A stretch of 45,172 nt of DNA from Oscillospiraceae bacterium (GTDB taxonomy: Bacteria > Bacillota > Clostridia > Oscillospirales > Oscillospiraceae), in assembly GCA_902799075.1 (NCBI GenBank), contig CADBYZ010000003.1, positions 1 to 45,172 of the forward strand. Direction: 5' to 3'. This document shows positions 7,493 to 14,591 of the stretch, piece after piece (the first letter of the stretch is position 1; the number at the start of each line of letters is the position of its first letter). The notes under the pieces were generated by a model. It worked only from the letters and a program-made list of their open reading frames with translations. It had not been told where the DNA came from and ran no database searches. A program made the position numbers and the translations under genes.

Positions 7493-7533
7493 GGGAACAA
7501 ATCAACGAAATGGGCCGTCACTTTTTGTGTGTT

Positions 7534-8247
7534 TTATTCAAAAATTTGTTTCAGCAGACTTTCAAATTCGTCAAGCTTGCCGATTTCGTAGTCCGGGTGA
7601 ATGTTGCTTCGGTTTTCCGTCCCCTTCGGATTGAACCAGCAGGTCATGATCCCGGCATTGATCCCGCCCCGGATGTCGGAGCTGAGGCTGTCGCCGAGGA
7701 TGATGGCCCGTTCCCGTTTGAAGCCGGGGATCTCCCGGAAGCACTGCGCAAAGAAGCGCGCGTCAGGCTTGTTGGCCTCCATGTGCTCGGAAATGAAGAT
7801 TTTTTCGAAATACGGCGCAATACCCGCGCTGGCAATGCGTCCGTCCTGGACTCTCTGGACGCCGTTGGAGGCGATGAAGAGACGGTATTTTCCATGCAGT
7901 GCCTTCAGAAGCTCCTCGGCCCCGGGCATGAACCAGTGACCCTCGGCAAGGAAGCTCTCATACAGAGCCTGGGTCCGCTCGGCGTCACCCTCCACGCCGA
8001 GTTCGCGGTACAGTGTCTCGTAGCGCTGCACCAGCACCTGCGCGCGGGTGAGGATGCCGTCCTCCAGCATTTCCCAGTGGCGGATGTTAATTTGGTGATA
8101 GCGGGCGGCAATGTCATCGTTCATTTCAAGGCCGAGCTCCGCGAAGGCGCGGCCGAGGGCGACGCGCTCGGCGTGGTTGAAGTCCAGGATCGTGTTGTCG
8201 AGATCCAGGAATACGATCGGCCGACTGTCCATAGCGTTGTCCCTCAT
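7534..8247 (-). CDS. HAD-superfamily hydrolase, YjjG (noncanonical pyrimidine nucleotidase) type
   Basis: 237 residues with all four HAD motifs: nucleophile FLDLDNTILDF near residue 13, IASNG (motif II), the lysine of NKPDARFF (motif III) and ILGDSLSSDIRGGINAG (motif IV). The helical cap between motifs I and II and the phrase GINAGIMTCWFNP match the YjjG branch, which dephosphorylates nucleoside monophosphates, including noncanonical pyrimidines. The ATG at 8247 overlaps the murF stop (ATGA), suggesting translational coupling. An ATG at 8232 preceded by GAGGGA is an equally good alternative that shortens the protein by five residues. It forms the second gene of a murF operon. Confidence 0.85.
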   Translation of the reverse strand: MRDNAMDSRPIVFLDLDNTILDFNHAERVALGRAFAELGLEMNDDIAARYHQINIRHWEMLEDGILTRAQVLVQRYETLYRELGVEGDAERTQALYESFLAEGHWFMPGAEELLKALHGKYRLFIASNGVQRVQDGRIASAGIAPYFEKIFISEHMEANKPDARFFAQCFREIPGFKRERAIILGDSLSSDIRGGINAGIMTCWFNPKGTENRSNIHPDYEIGKLDEFESLLKQIFE

Positions 8248-9590
8248 AGAGCGTTCAGTGTCTTGACAGCCTCCGCCACATGTTCCATGTGCATGCCGAG
8301 AGATGCTTTGACAAGCACGCGGTCACCTTTTTTCAGAAGCCCCGGCAGAGCTTCGATCATGGCGTCACGGGAGGCAAACCACTGTCCCCTCTCCCCTGCT
8401 CCTTCGGCGATGTTTTTGCCCTGCTCTCCGCAGGCGGCCACGAGCTCGATGCCCTTTTGGGCGGCGTAGCGGCCGAGCTCCAGGTGCAGCCTCGGGGAGT
8501 CCTCCCCCAGCTCCAGCATGTCGGCAAGCAGGCAGACCCGCCGTCCGCTGCAGGCGGCGAGGGAATCCACCGCGCAGCGCATGGACTCGGGGTTTGCGTT
8601 GTAGCAGTCGTCCACCAGCGTGACAAAGCCCGTGTCGATGACCGCGTTGCGGCGGCCCACGGTCCTGTAGGAGGCGATGCCCGCCTCGATCTCCCGATCG
8701 CTGAGGCCCAGGACGATGCCGACCGCCGCGCCTTCCAGGGCTGCGTAGACCATCTGCCGCCCGAAGGCCGGGACGTCGGCGTTTATCACACGGTCTTCAT
8801 ACCGGATGCGGCAGCGGGTGCGGCCCTCGGGCAGAAGCTCGATTTCGTCCGCGCGCACGCCGCAGTTTTCGCCCGTGCCGTAGAGCAGCACGCGCTGGGG
8901 ACAGGTGATTTTGCTGAGCCAGGCGTCGTCCCCGTTGGCAACGACCGTCCCGTCCGGCGGCAGGAAGGCCAGCATCTCGGTCTTGGCGCGAAAGACGCCC
9001 TCCAGATCATGCAGAAACTCGAGGTGTGCCCGGCCGATCACCGTGAACAGCGCCACCGTCGGCCTTGCAACAGAAGCAAGCTCGGTCATCTCCCCGAAGC
9101 CGGAGATGCCCATTTCCACCACGGCGGCTTCGTGCTCGGGCTCGATGCGGGAGACGGTCATGGGCACGCCGATCTGATTGTTGTGGTTGCCCTCGGTCCT
9201 GAGGGTATGATAGCGCTGCGACAGTACCGCCGCGACCATCTCTTTGGCGGTGGTCTTGCCCACGCTGCCGGTGATGCCGACAACAGGGATCTGCAGACTC
9301 TCGCGGTAGGCGGTGCAGACCGCCTCCAGGGCATTTTGCACGTCTTTTACCAGCAGGACAGGGCCCTCCACCTCTTCCGGTATGTACTCGGCCAGGGCAC
9401 AGACAGCGCCTTTTTCCAGCGCGCTTTCAATAAAGCGGTGTCCGTCTGTCTTCTCGCCGCGGTAGGCTACGAACAGGTCCCCCTGCTCGACGGCGCGGCT
9501 GTCGATCACGGCGCGGCTGATGCCAAGGCTTGCATCCTTGCAGTTTTTCAGCGTCCCGCCGCAGCATTCCGCCGCCTTTTTGAGTGTCAT
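8244..9590 (-). CDS. murF: UDP-N-acetylmuramoyl-tripeptide--D-alanyl-D-alanine ligase
   Basis: About 448 residues. It adds D-Ala-D-Ala to the UDP-MurNAc-tripeptide in the last cytoplasmic step of peptidoglycan precursor synthesis. The N-terminal domain carries DSRAVEQGDLFVAYRGEKTDGH, the central domain the P-loop GITGSVGKTTAKEM, then TEGNHNNQIGVP, VEMGISGFGEM and NGDD, and the C-terminal domain VDDCYNANPESM and GDRVLVKASLGMHME. Length is normal. The frame is open to 9641, but that start lies upstream of the -10 box, so it is excluded. The ATG at 9590 or an in-frame TTG at 9599, which is closer to AGGAG, must be the start. Confidence 0.93.
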   Translation of the reverse strand: MTLKKAAECCGGTLKNCKDASLGISRAVIDSRAVEQGDLFVAYRGEKTDGHRFIESALEKGAVCALAEYIPEEVEGPVLLVKDVQNALEAVCTAYRESLQIPVVGITGSVGKTTAKEMVAAVLSQRYHTLRTEGNHNNQIGVPMTVSRIEPEHEAAVVEMGISGFGEMTELASVARPTVALFTVIGRAHLEFLHDLEGVFRAKTEMLAFLPPDGTVVANGDDAWLSKITCPQRVLLYGTGENCGVRADEIELLPEGRTRCRIRYEDRVINADVPAFGRQMVYAALEGAAVGIVLGLSDREIEAGIASYRTVGRRNAVIDTGFVTLVDDCYNANPESMRCAVDSLAACSGRRVCLLADMLELGEDSPRLHLELGRYAAQKGIELVAACGEQGKNIAEGAGERGQWFASRDAMIEALPGLLKKGDRVLVKASLGMHMEHVAEAVKTLNAL

Positions 9591-9625
9591 CGTTTTCAAG
9601 ATCCGCTCATCTCCTCTCAATATAT

Positions 9626-9654
9626 AGTATAGCATAGTCACCCCGGCAAGGCAA
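9626..9654 (-). promoter_or_regulatory. Promoter of murF
   Basis: TTGCCT (9649-9654), 17-base spacer, TATACT (9626-9631) with an extended TGC. It rules out the longer murF reading frame and is divergent from the exonuclease promoter. Confidence 0.7.
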
Positions 9655-9696
9655 AAGAATTTGTTTTAAAAAAGTAGTGCATACAGAGAAAAGATA

Positions 9697-9705
9697 TGTT
9701 ATAAT
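9697..9705 (+). promoter_or_regulatory. Extended -10 promoter of the exonuclease gene
   Basis: TGT-TATAAT at 9697-9705. The -35 region 17 bases upstream (GTGCAT) is weak, as is usual with an extended -10. Confidence 0.6.
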
Positions 9706-9748
9706 AATCAAGCTTGTTTAAAACTATTACAGTCAAAGGATAATTGCT

Positions 9749-10738
9749 ATGAATTACGTGGTGGTGGATCTGGAATGGAATCAGGCGATGAGTTCCAAAT
9801 CCTCCGTATTTAATAAGCTGCCGATCCATCTCGGCGGCGAGATCATTGAGATCGGCGCGGTCAAGCTTACCGAGGACATGAAGCCCGGCGAGGAGTTTAC
9901 CATTGACGTAAAGCCCGTGTACTTTCGCCGCATGCACTACAAGGTCAAAAAGATCACCGGCTTTGACAAGGAGCGCCTGAGCCACGGACACTCCTTCCCC
10001 GACGCGATGGAGCAGTTTCGCGCCTGGTGTGGGGATGACGTGACCTTCATCACATGGGGCTGCGACGATCAGCGCATCATGGAGCAGAACATCATCATCC
10101 ACGATCTCGACTGGGATTGGATCGCGGGCTGGATCAACCTCCAGCTCATCTACAATCTCCAGACCGGCGGTGACAAGAACCAGAAGTCCCTTGCCAGCGC
10201 CATGGAGCATTTTGAGATCGAGCAGACCAGGGTTGCCCACGACGCACTCGGCGATGCGTATAATACCGCCGTCGTCGCCTCCCGTCTCGACATGGCGGAG
10301 GGCCTTCGCATGTATGACGAGGCGGCCCACATCCTCGCCATGCGCATGCCGAACTATAAGCCCCCCATGGAAAACGATGGGCCCGACACCATCAGCCACG
10401 ACGTGTTCGACGGCTTCAAAACCAAGGCCGAGGCCTTCGCCAACGAGCGGCTGTCCGTCCTCCCCTGTCCCATCTGCGGTCAGGAGACGGACGCGCTCAA
10501 GTGGATCAACCAGGGCGATCAGCGCTACATGAACATCTACTCCTGCGCCGAGCACGGCAGCTTTCTCGTGCGCGCCAAGTTCCGCAAGAGCAAGGAGGAC
10601 AGCTCCTGGCTTGCAAACCGCCTGGTCTACGAGGCGGACGAGGACATGGTAAGCTTCTACAAGACCAAGGCTTCCCAGTCCCGCCGCCGCAGCCGCGGCC
10701 ACAGCAATCGAAAACGCTCCGGCAGCAAGCAGTCCTGA
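9749..10738 (+). CDS. DEDDh 3'-5' exonuclease with C-terminal zinc knuckle and basic tail
   Basis: 329 residues. The N-terminal exonuclease fold shows Exo I VVDLEWN (Asp7, Glu9), GGEIIEIGAVKL, the Exo II aspartate in WGCDDQRIM (about 106) and the Exo III histidine and aspartate in AHDALGDAYNT (His164, Asp169). This is the DEDDh family that includes KapD-type and RNase T-type exonucleases. After residue 235 come a C-x2-C (240/243) and a C-x2-H (266/269) that could bind zinc, then a strongly basic tail (RRRSRGHSNRKRSG) suited to nucleic-acid binding. AAAGGA at 9735-9740 sets the start. The substrate, RNA or DNA, cannot be read. It is transcribed alone, divergent from murF. Confidence 0.85.
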   Translation: MNYVVVDLEWNQAMSSKSSVFNKLPIHLGGEIIEIGAVKLTEDMKPGEEFTIDVKPVYFRRMHYKVKKITGFDKERLSHGHSFPDAMEQFRAWCGDDVTFITWGCDDQRIMEQNIIIHDLDWDWIAGWINLQLIYNLQTGGDKNQKSLASAMEHFEIEQTRVAHDALGDAYNTAVVASRLDMAEGLRMYDEAAHILAMRMPNYKPPMENDGPDTISHDVFDGFKTKAEAFANERLSVLPCPICGQETDALKWINQGDQRYMNIYSCAEHGSFLVRAKFRKSKEDSSWLANRLVYEADEDMVSFYKTKASQSRRRSRGHSNRKRSGSKQS

Positions 10739-10757
10739 CGTTCCAGAATCGCAGACA

Positions 10758-10897
10758 GGGCGCGTTGCAAAATGCGTGTCATCCTGAGCATAAGCGAAGG
10801 ATCTTTTTCTAAAAGTTTGCAAAAACCTTCAAAAGAAAGATTCTTCGTCACTTTGTTCCTCAGAATGACAAAAAAGCAAGCATTTTGCAACGCGCCC
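10758..10897. repeat. 140-bp MITE-like hairpin repeat
   Basis: The ends are a perfect 18-bp inverted repeat (10758-10775 and 10880-10897). The interior continues as an imperfect inverted repeat built on GTCATyCTGAG and GAAGrATCTTT motifs. The GTCATyCTGAG...GAAG...ATC core resembles short intergenic repeats seen in many bacterial genomes. There is no coding potential; a single transcript through it would fold into a long hairpin. Confidence 0.75.
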
Positions 10898-10981
10898 TTT
10901 TCTTACTATATTTTGCAAATGTACTCAGCCAATCCCGTCATCTGTCCGGTGCGCGCCTGCATCTGCGGCGGTAGCTTCCCG

Positions 10982-11020
10982 AAAAAAGGCTGCTGCCGGA
11001 ATCCGGCAGCAGCCTTTTTT
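10982..11020. terminator. Bidirectional intrinsic terminator
   Basis: An 18-bp perfect stem (10982-10999 with 11003-11020), three-base loop, A6 on one side and T6 on the other. It lies 10 bases beyond the stop of the leftward gene ending at 11030. Confidence 0.9.
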
Positions 11021-11029
11021 GCTTATTTA

Positions 11030-11338
11030 TCAATCAAAGCTTCCGAAGGGCATCATGTTGTCGTAGCCGTCGTAGTAGAAGCCGCCCTCATCGACCCAGA
11101 AACTGGCGCCGCAGACCTGGCAGGTGTAGCCGTTCTGGCATACGCCGTCCTCAAGCCACCAGCTGAAGTTGCCCTCATACTGGTTGCCGCAGTAGGGGCA
11201 GGCGATGGTGTGGCCGTTGGCGTAACCTTCATGCTCCACAAAGCCGCCGCTGACCTTCTCGATCTCGCTGTCATTGAGCTTCACGGGAGATGCCGCAGGC
11301 GTCTTTACGATCTTGTTTCCGATTTTCTTTTCTGCCAT
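11030..11338 (-). CDS. Cys-rich small protein with a double-glycine-type leader
   Basis: 102 residues. Residues 21-32 (LNDSEIEKVSGG) match the L-x-x-x-E-L/I-x-x-V-x-G-G leader of bacteriocin and RiPP precursors that are cut after GG by C39-type transporters. The part after GG is unusual for a bacteriocin: it contains CPYC (47/50), C67 and CQVC (73/76), like a zinc ribbon, and ends in a Tyr/Gly/Met/Phe-rich acidic tail. The start at 11338 is set by AAAGGG; the frame upstream to 11371 has no better site. No C39 transporter or maturase is in the window. It may follow abrB in one transcript (43-base gap) and ends at a strong terminator. Function unknown. Confidence 0.65.
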   Translation of the reverse strand: MAEKKIGNKIVKTPAASPVKLNDSEIEKVSGGFVEHEGYANGHTIACPYCGNQYEGNFSWWLEDGVCQNGYTCQVCGASFWVDEGGFYYDGYDNMMPFGSFD

Positions 11339-11381
11339 TTTTATTTCCCTTTCCTTTCTGTCCGCTTTCAAGCAGACTTAA

Positions 11382-11627
11382 TCACAAATCTGACTTGATG
11401 TCTTTGAGACAATCAGCACAGATATTCTTGCCCTCAAAGTTCAGCACGTTTTTCGCGGAATTGCAGAAAACACATGCCGCCTGATACTTGCGCAGAATAA
11501 TGCTGTCCGCCTCCGTACAGATTTCAACAGGATCTTTCTCGCTGATGCCGAGCGTTCTGCGCATCTCGATGGGCAGAACGATGCGCCCGAGCTCGTCGAC
11601 TTTTCTAACCATACCGGTAGATTTCAT
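11382..11627 (-). CDS. AbrB/SpoVT-family transcriptional regulator with C-terminal Cys4 motif
   Basis: 81 residues. The N-terminal swapped-hairpin DNA-binding domain is clear: STGMVRKVDELGRIVLPIEMRRTLGISEKDPVEI is the classical AbrB/Abh/SpoVT signature. The C-terminal part is short and carries C52-x2-C55 and C70-x2-C73, a possible zinc site in place of the larger domain of AbrB. GGAGGG sets the ATG at 11627. Before insertion of the 5.6-kb element, the gene lay 44 bases downstream of yebC on the same strand, so it was probably co-transcribed with yebC; it is now next to the element end and an outward promoter at 11848-11877. Confidence 0.88.
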   Translation of the reverse strand: MKSTGMVRKVDELGRIVLPIEMRRTLGISEKDPVEICTEADSIILRKYQAACVFCNSAKNVLNFEGKNICADCLKDIKSDL

Positions 11628-11671
11628 ATGTATCCCTCCGCATTATCTACTGCCGGCAATTGCGAGTCGGA

Positions 11672-11713
11672 TTACTCCGCATCCTCCCAGTTGTGCCAGA
11701 CGTTCTGCACGTC
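11672..11713 (-). other. Left attachment site: displaced original 3' end of yebC
   Basis: On the minus strand this reads as the C-terminal codons of YebC (VQNVWHNWEDAE) followed by a TAA stop at 11672-11674. The intact yebC ends with the same codons but TGA. It is the left copy of the 40-bp repeat. Confidence 0.88.
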
Positions 11714-11781
11714 ATGCGATAAGCGACCGCTGCCCTATCGGGCGACGTCTGCTTTTCGCTGTTATTTTCTCACTTTTCAAT

Positions 11782-11837
11782 AACACAACGTCGCTCTTCT
11801 GTTGTGTTTTTTCGTAGTGGTATGTCACTACGCTTTT
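11782..11837. repeat. Two adjacent hairpins inside the left end of the element
   Basis: AACACAAC/GTTGTGTT (11782-11789 with 11801-11808) followed by T4, and CGTAGTG/CACTACG (11813-11819 with 11826-11832) followed by CTTTTTC. On the plus strand both look like intrinsic terminators, which would shield the element from rightward transcription entering from the host side. Recombination-protein binding is another possibility. Confidence 0.55.
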
Positions 11838-11847
11838 TCTGCTTGTT

Positions 11848-11877
11848 ATAATAATACAAGAGCAAGGGGAAAGTCAA
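11848..11877 (-). promoter_or_regulatory. Outward-facing promoter at the left end of the element
   Basis: TTGACT (11872-11877, overlapping the recombinase stop codon), 18-base spacer, TATTAT (11848-11853), reading leftward out of the element through the left attachment site into abrB. It could replace the transcription that abrB lost when the element separated it from yebC. Confidence 0.5.
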
Positions 11878-12488
11878 GCCCTCCCCTGCTCCATCATCTG
11901 TGCAAGTTTGTAAAAACTTGTCCGCTTCGCGCCTGTCTGCTCCATTGCGGCCTTAGCAGTAATCTCCCCTGCTTTCCACGCGCCGTACACTTCTTCCCAA
12001 TTCTCAGGGAACGTAAGCGAAGGCCGTCCAAGTTTCTTGCCCTTCTTTTTCGCCGCCTCGATGCCCTCCGCCTGCCTCTGCTTAATCGTGGCGCGTTCCT
12101 GTTCGGCAATCGTCCCAAGCACTTCAATTAAGATGTTATTGACCATTTCAAAGACCCATTCCTGACCCTCGGGCAAATCCATCATCGTTGTCGGCAAGTC
12201 AATCACTTTGAGACGGATGCCGTTATCCTTGAAGTATTGCAGTTCGTTCTTAATGTCCGCCTTGTTGCGGCTCAAACGGTCAAGGGATTTAACAACCAAT
12301 GTATCACCGCGCCGCAGCATGGCGTTTTTCAAGGCTTGGTATCCTGTTCTATCCAAATCCTTGCCGCTTTCTTTATCGGTGATAATCTCCCTTTCCGTGG
12401 CTCCAAGAGCAAGGAAAGCGGAAATCTGACGGTCAAGGTTTTGGTCTTTACTCGATACTCTTGCGTAATAATATGTGCGGCTGTCCAT
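11874..12488 (-). CDS. Small serine recombinase (resolvase/invertase family)
   Basis: 204 residues. The catalytic domain shows YYYARVSSKDQNLDRQ with nucleophile Ser12, then DKESGKDLDRTGYQAL, GDTLVVKSLDRLSRNK, LTTMMDLPEGQEW-like text and the long E helix EQERATIKQRQAEGIEAAKKKGKKLGRPS. A short helix-turn-helix (about 165-200) ends the protein. This is the size of Tn3/Hin-type resolvases or invertases, not of large integrases. AAGGGGG upstream sets the ATG at 12488; the frame to 12527 is not needed. Its upstream region carries several short inverted repeats that could be its sites. It may resolve multimers or invert a segment; insertion into yebC is better explained by the tyrosine integrase at the other end. 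Confidence 0.9.
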   Translation of the reverse strand: MDSRTYYYARVSSKDQNLDRQISAFLALGATEREIITDKESGKDLDRTGYQALKNAMLRRGDTLVVKSLDRLSRNKADIKNELQYFKDNGIRLKVIDLPTTMMDLPEGQEWVFEMVNNILIEVLGTIAEQERATIKQRQAEGIEAAKKKGKKLGRPSLTFPENWEEVYGAWKAGEITAKAAMEQTGAKRTSFYKLAQMMEQGRA

Positions 12489-12546
12489 GTTCGCGCCCCC
12501 TTCGTTCATCTGTTCGTATATTATCATAAGTATTCGTAAATGTCAA

Positions 12547-12571
12547 GCGCTTTGCGAATATGTTTGTAAAT
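12547..12571 (-). repeat. Candidate recombination subsite, copy 1
   Basis: Read leftward: ATTTACAAA, one base, ATATTCGCAA, one base, GCG. The same words occur in the opposite orientation at 15888-15918. It lies 60 bases upstream of the serine recombinase start among further inverted words (CGTATA/TATTCG near 12515-12537). Confidence 0.35.
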
Positions 12572-12644
12572 TAATTTTTATACTTCTCGAACACGATAAA
12601 CGACAAGTTTTTGCTTGTTTGTAAAGGTGTACTCTTGCGAACAA

Positions 12645-12677
12645 AGGAATGGGCATTAACTATAAATGCCCATTCCT
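12645..12677 (-). terminator. Terminator of the leftward element operon
   Basis: A 13-bp perfect stem (12645-12657 with 12665-12677), loop AACTATA, 11 bases beyond the stop of the secreted-protein gene. The T-tract on the minus strand is short (TTTGTT), so efficiency is uncertain. Confidence 0.6.
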
Positions 12678-12688
12678 GCCACGCTGTT

Positions 12689-13321
12689 TTAACTCAATGT
12701 GATACTCCAATTACCAACTGCCGAAACTTCAAGAATATATGGATTATACTTCATCATTACAGTCCCAGAATACTCTTCTGAGGTATTAACCATTAGATTA
12801 GACCTGTCGCCATAAGTTCTCATGTGAAAGTGTCTCTCTGCCGAATTTCCTTCAATTTGAGCAAGTTTTGCATCGACATCTAATAGGACTATTCTATCTC
12901 CCTTTCCATTATAAGTGCCAATACTGTCTATAATATCGCATGTCCAAATTGAGCGGACTTCGATATGCCAATTTCCATTTGATGATATTTCAAGAAGAAC
13001 TGTTTCCTGGCTTGGGTCAATTGTAATTCCCTCATAAGGTTCTGATGTATTAACAAATAATTCTGTTGAATCTCCTTTTGAATCATATCCCCTGACATGA
13101 AAATGCCGTGACTCATCATTTCCTTTTATGTAAAGCACAAATGCTCCTTGTGGGTGTTCAATACTCAAAATTGAATCGCCCTTTCCATCATAAACAATAG
13201 AATCTGGAATATTATCTGGTATGTTAAGTTTTGATGATTTGTTTTCAGCAAATGCATTGCTACAAATATAGAATACAAAAATTAATGAAAAGCAAATAAG
13301 AATAGAAATAGTTCTTCTCAT
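12689..13321 (-). CDS. Secreted protein with two internal beta-rich repeats
   Basis: 210 residues. A signal peptide (RR, a hydrophobic stretch, then a likely cut after SNAFA near residue 25) sends it out of the cell. The rest is two copies of one domain. Each begins with Y-x-GKGD, continues through G-N-x-x-x-RHFH-x-R, then VNTSE-x-Y-x-G, and ends in LE-(V/I)-S-x-x-GNW-x-I. The first copy covers about 43-125, the second about 137-210. No enzyme motif is seen; the pattern of alternating strands suggests a beta-sandwich binding domain. AGGAG sets the start. It is the last gene of the leftward element operon, after the zinc-ribbon membrane protein, so the two may act together at the cell surface. 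Function unknown. Confidence 0.7.
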   Translation of the reverse strand: MRRTISILICFSLIFVFYICSNAFAENKSSKLNIPDNIPDSIVYDGKGDSILSIEHPQGAFVLYIKGNDESRHFHVRGYDSKGDSTELFVNTSEPYEGITIDPSQETVLLEISSNGNWHIEVRSIWTCDIIDSIGTYNGKGDRIVLLDVDAKLAQIEGNSAERHFHMRTYGDRSNLMVNTSEEYSGTVMMKYNPYILEVSAVGNWSITLS

Positions 13322-13369
13322 ATCTTACTCCTTGTATGGTTCTAATAATACTATAATTTTCTTTTCCTA

Positions 13370-14098
13370 TTACTCAATATAAAAACCTACTGCATCATAA
13401 TACTTCATAAAACTACCATCAGCCTCATTAAAAGTCGAAGTATAACTTGTAATATTACCAGTTGGATTTACAGCACAATTGCATAAGTCTGAATATACTT
13501 CATACAAATCTTTTATTGAACTATATGCTTCTTTGTATTCATCTGGCGGATTTACAAGTTTCTTCATTTGTGAAGCAACTAAATCTTGATTCGTTTTAAT
13601 TGAATCAATTTTCGTTATAAAACTGCTATCTCTAAAAAGATTTGATAACGCTGTATTAAAATCGTCTACAAAATATCCATTTGGCCTGGTATATTTGTCT
13701 GTTTTTGAATCTCTTTTTTCGTAGATAGAATTATACCAAACATCATGAATTAAACCGCTTGCTGTTTCAGCATCAGAAGCGCCAAGAAGCATAGATGTAC
13801 GGGCCAAAGATAACGTTGAAAGATAATTACTTTTTGCTTCTTCTGCTTCTTTTTTTGCCTTTTCTGCCTTCAAATAATTAATTGCACCAAAAGCAGCCAC
13901 TATTATTGCAATAATTACAGCAACTATTATAATTGTCTTTTTTGCAGATTTATTAACAGATACTTTCGCTATCTCTACTTTCTGTGGTTCAAAATTGGTA
14001 CTTTCCCCATCTAGCGAAGTTGGACAACCACAATTTGGGCATGCCGCGGCCTTATCAGAATATTCCTTTCCACATTCTGGGCAAATAATAAGTGCCAT
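13370..14098 (-). CDS. Membrane protein with N-terminal zinc ribbon and extracytoplasmic domain
   Basis: 242 residues. The first 25 residues form a zinc ribbon (CPEC at 6-9, CPNC at 20-23). A linker leads to one membrane helix (about 53-75), then a Lys/Glu-rich coiled coil (about 78-92) and a helical domain to the end, with the likely topology of ribbon inside and domain outside. This layout is common in Bacillota zinc-ribbon membrane proteins of unknown role. AGGAG 7 bases upstream sets the start. The gene begins 8 bases after the HTH gene and is followed, after 48 bases, by the secreted repeat protein. Codon and base use are AT-rich like the rest of the element. Confidence 0.7.
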   Translation of the reverse strand: MALIICPECGKEYSDKAAACPNCGCPTSLDGESTNFEPQKVEIAKVSVNKSAKKTIIIVAVIIAIIVAAFGAINYLKAEKAKKEAEEAKSNYLSTLSLARTSMLLGASDAETASGLIHDVWYNSIYEKRDSKTDKYTRPNGYFVDDFNTALSNLFRDSSFITKIDSIKTNQDLVASQMKKLVNPPDEYKEAYSSIKDLYEVYSDLCNCAVNPTGNITSYTSTFNEADGSFMKYYDAVGFYIE

Positions 14099-14106
14099 AA
14101 TAACTC

Positions 14107-14298
14107 CTATTTTCCATTATTTATAATATTCTGCACCATTAATTGTATATTTTGCGGTACATCTTTCATCTGTACATATCTTGATACTGTTGTCCCGCTC
14201 CGCCCGATTTCACGGCCAACGGCTTCATATGTACCAAGAGTCTGATACAGTGTAATCATTTTTACAATTTCTTCGGGTGAGACGTGTTTTGCTCCCAT
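14107..14298 (-). CDS. Small helix-turn-helix protein
   Basis: 63 residues. Residues about 8-45 (SPEEIVKMITLYQTLGTYEAVGREIGRSGTTVSRYVQ) read as a helix-turn-helix of the resolvase/Hpr type: a first helix, the A-V-G-R-E-I-G helix, a turn and the recognition helix TTVSRYV. It lacks a catalytic domain, so it is a DNA-binding regulator or an accessory factor. The ATG follows the stop of the gene in front by one base, indicating translational coupling. Its stop codon is TAG overlapping the AGGAG of the next gene. It is a candidate repressor for the inverted repeats at 14552-14629. Confidence 0.6.
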   Translation of the reverse strand: MGAKHVSPEEIVKMITLYQTLGTYEAVGREIGRSGTTVSRYVQMKDVPQNIQLMVQNIINNGK

Positions 14299-14299
14299 A

Positions 14300-14521
14300 T
14301 TACTTCTTGCCTTTCTTTGTGGGCTTATCCGCTGTCTTTAAGCATGCATCCGAATTTTCCATGCAATAATTCCACATATCATTAATATAACCCTTAAAAT
14401 CCAATGACCTTGCGCCTTGTCCTCCTGCCGCTGCAATAATTGCGTTCATTGCGTTCAACTTGTCCTGATAATTCCAAGGAACCGTGATTGTTTTCTTGTC
14501 TGTGTCAAGAATAATTCGCAT
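14300..14521 (-). CDS. Small protein of unknown function, first gene of the leftward element operon
   Basis: 73 residues. The sequence starts MRIILDTDKKTITVP and ends in a lysine-rich tail (KPTKKGKK); the middle is predicted helical (YQDKLNAMNAIIAAAGG). It is not recognised as a known enzyme. GGGAGGA sets the ATG at 14521; the frame upstream to 14608 overlaps the promoter and is not used. It is the first gene after a near-consensus promoter with two inverted repeats, and is coupled to the HTH gene behind it. Small basic proteins of this kind are frequent in phages and integrative elements. Confidence 0.6.
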   Translation of the reverse strand: MRIILDTDKKTITVPWNYQDKLNAMNAIIAAAGGQGARSLDFKGYINDMWNYCMENSDACLKTADKPTKKGKK

Positions 14522-14551
14522 TGTTAAATCCTCCCCATAAATCTTTGTACA

Positions 14552-14580
14552 AATATCACAAGCATCACTGTTGTGATATT
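14552..14580 (-). promoter_or_regulatory. 10-bp inverted repeat just downstream of the transcription start
   Basis: AATATCACAA (14552-14561) and TTGTGATATT (14571-14580) around GCATCACTG. It begins about five bases after the predicted transcription start, so it may be an operator or a leader hairpin. Confidence 0.55.
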
Positions 14581-14591
14581 TTATTAATTGT

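Noticed and set aside
11882-12488. The serine recombinase as the enzyme that inserted the element
   Set aside because: It is a small resolvase/invertase. A 40-bp identity at the 3' end of a gene next to a tyrosine integrase is the normal product of tyrosine integrases.
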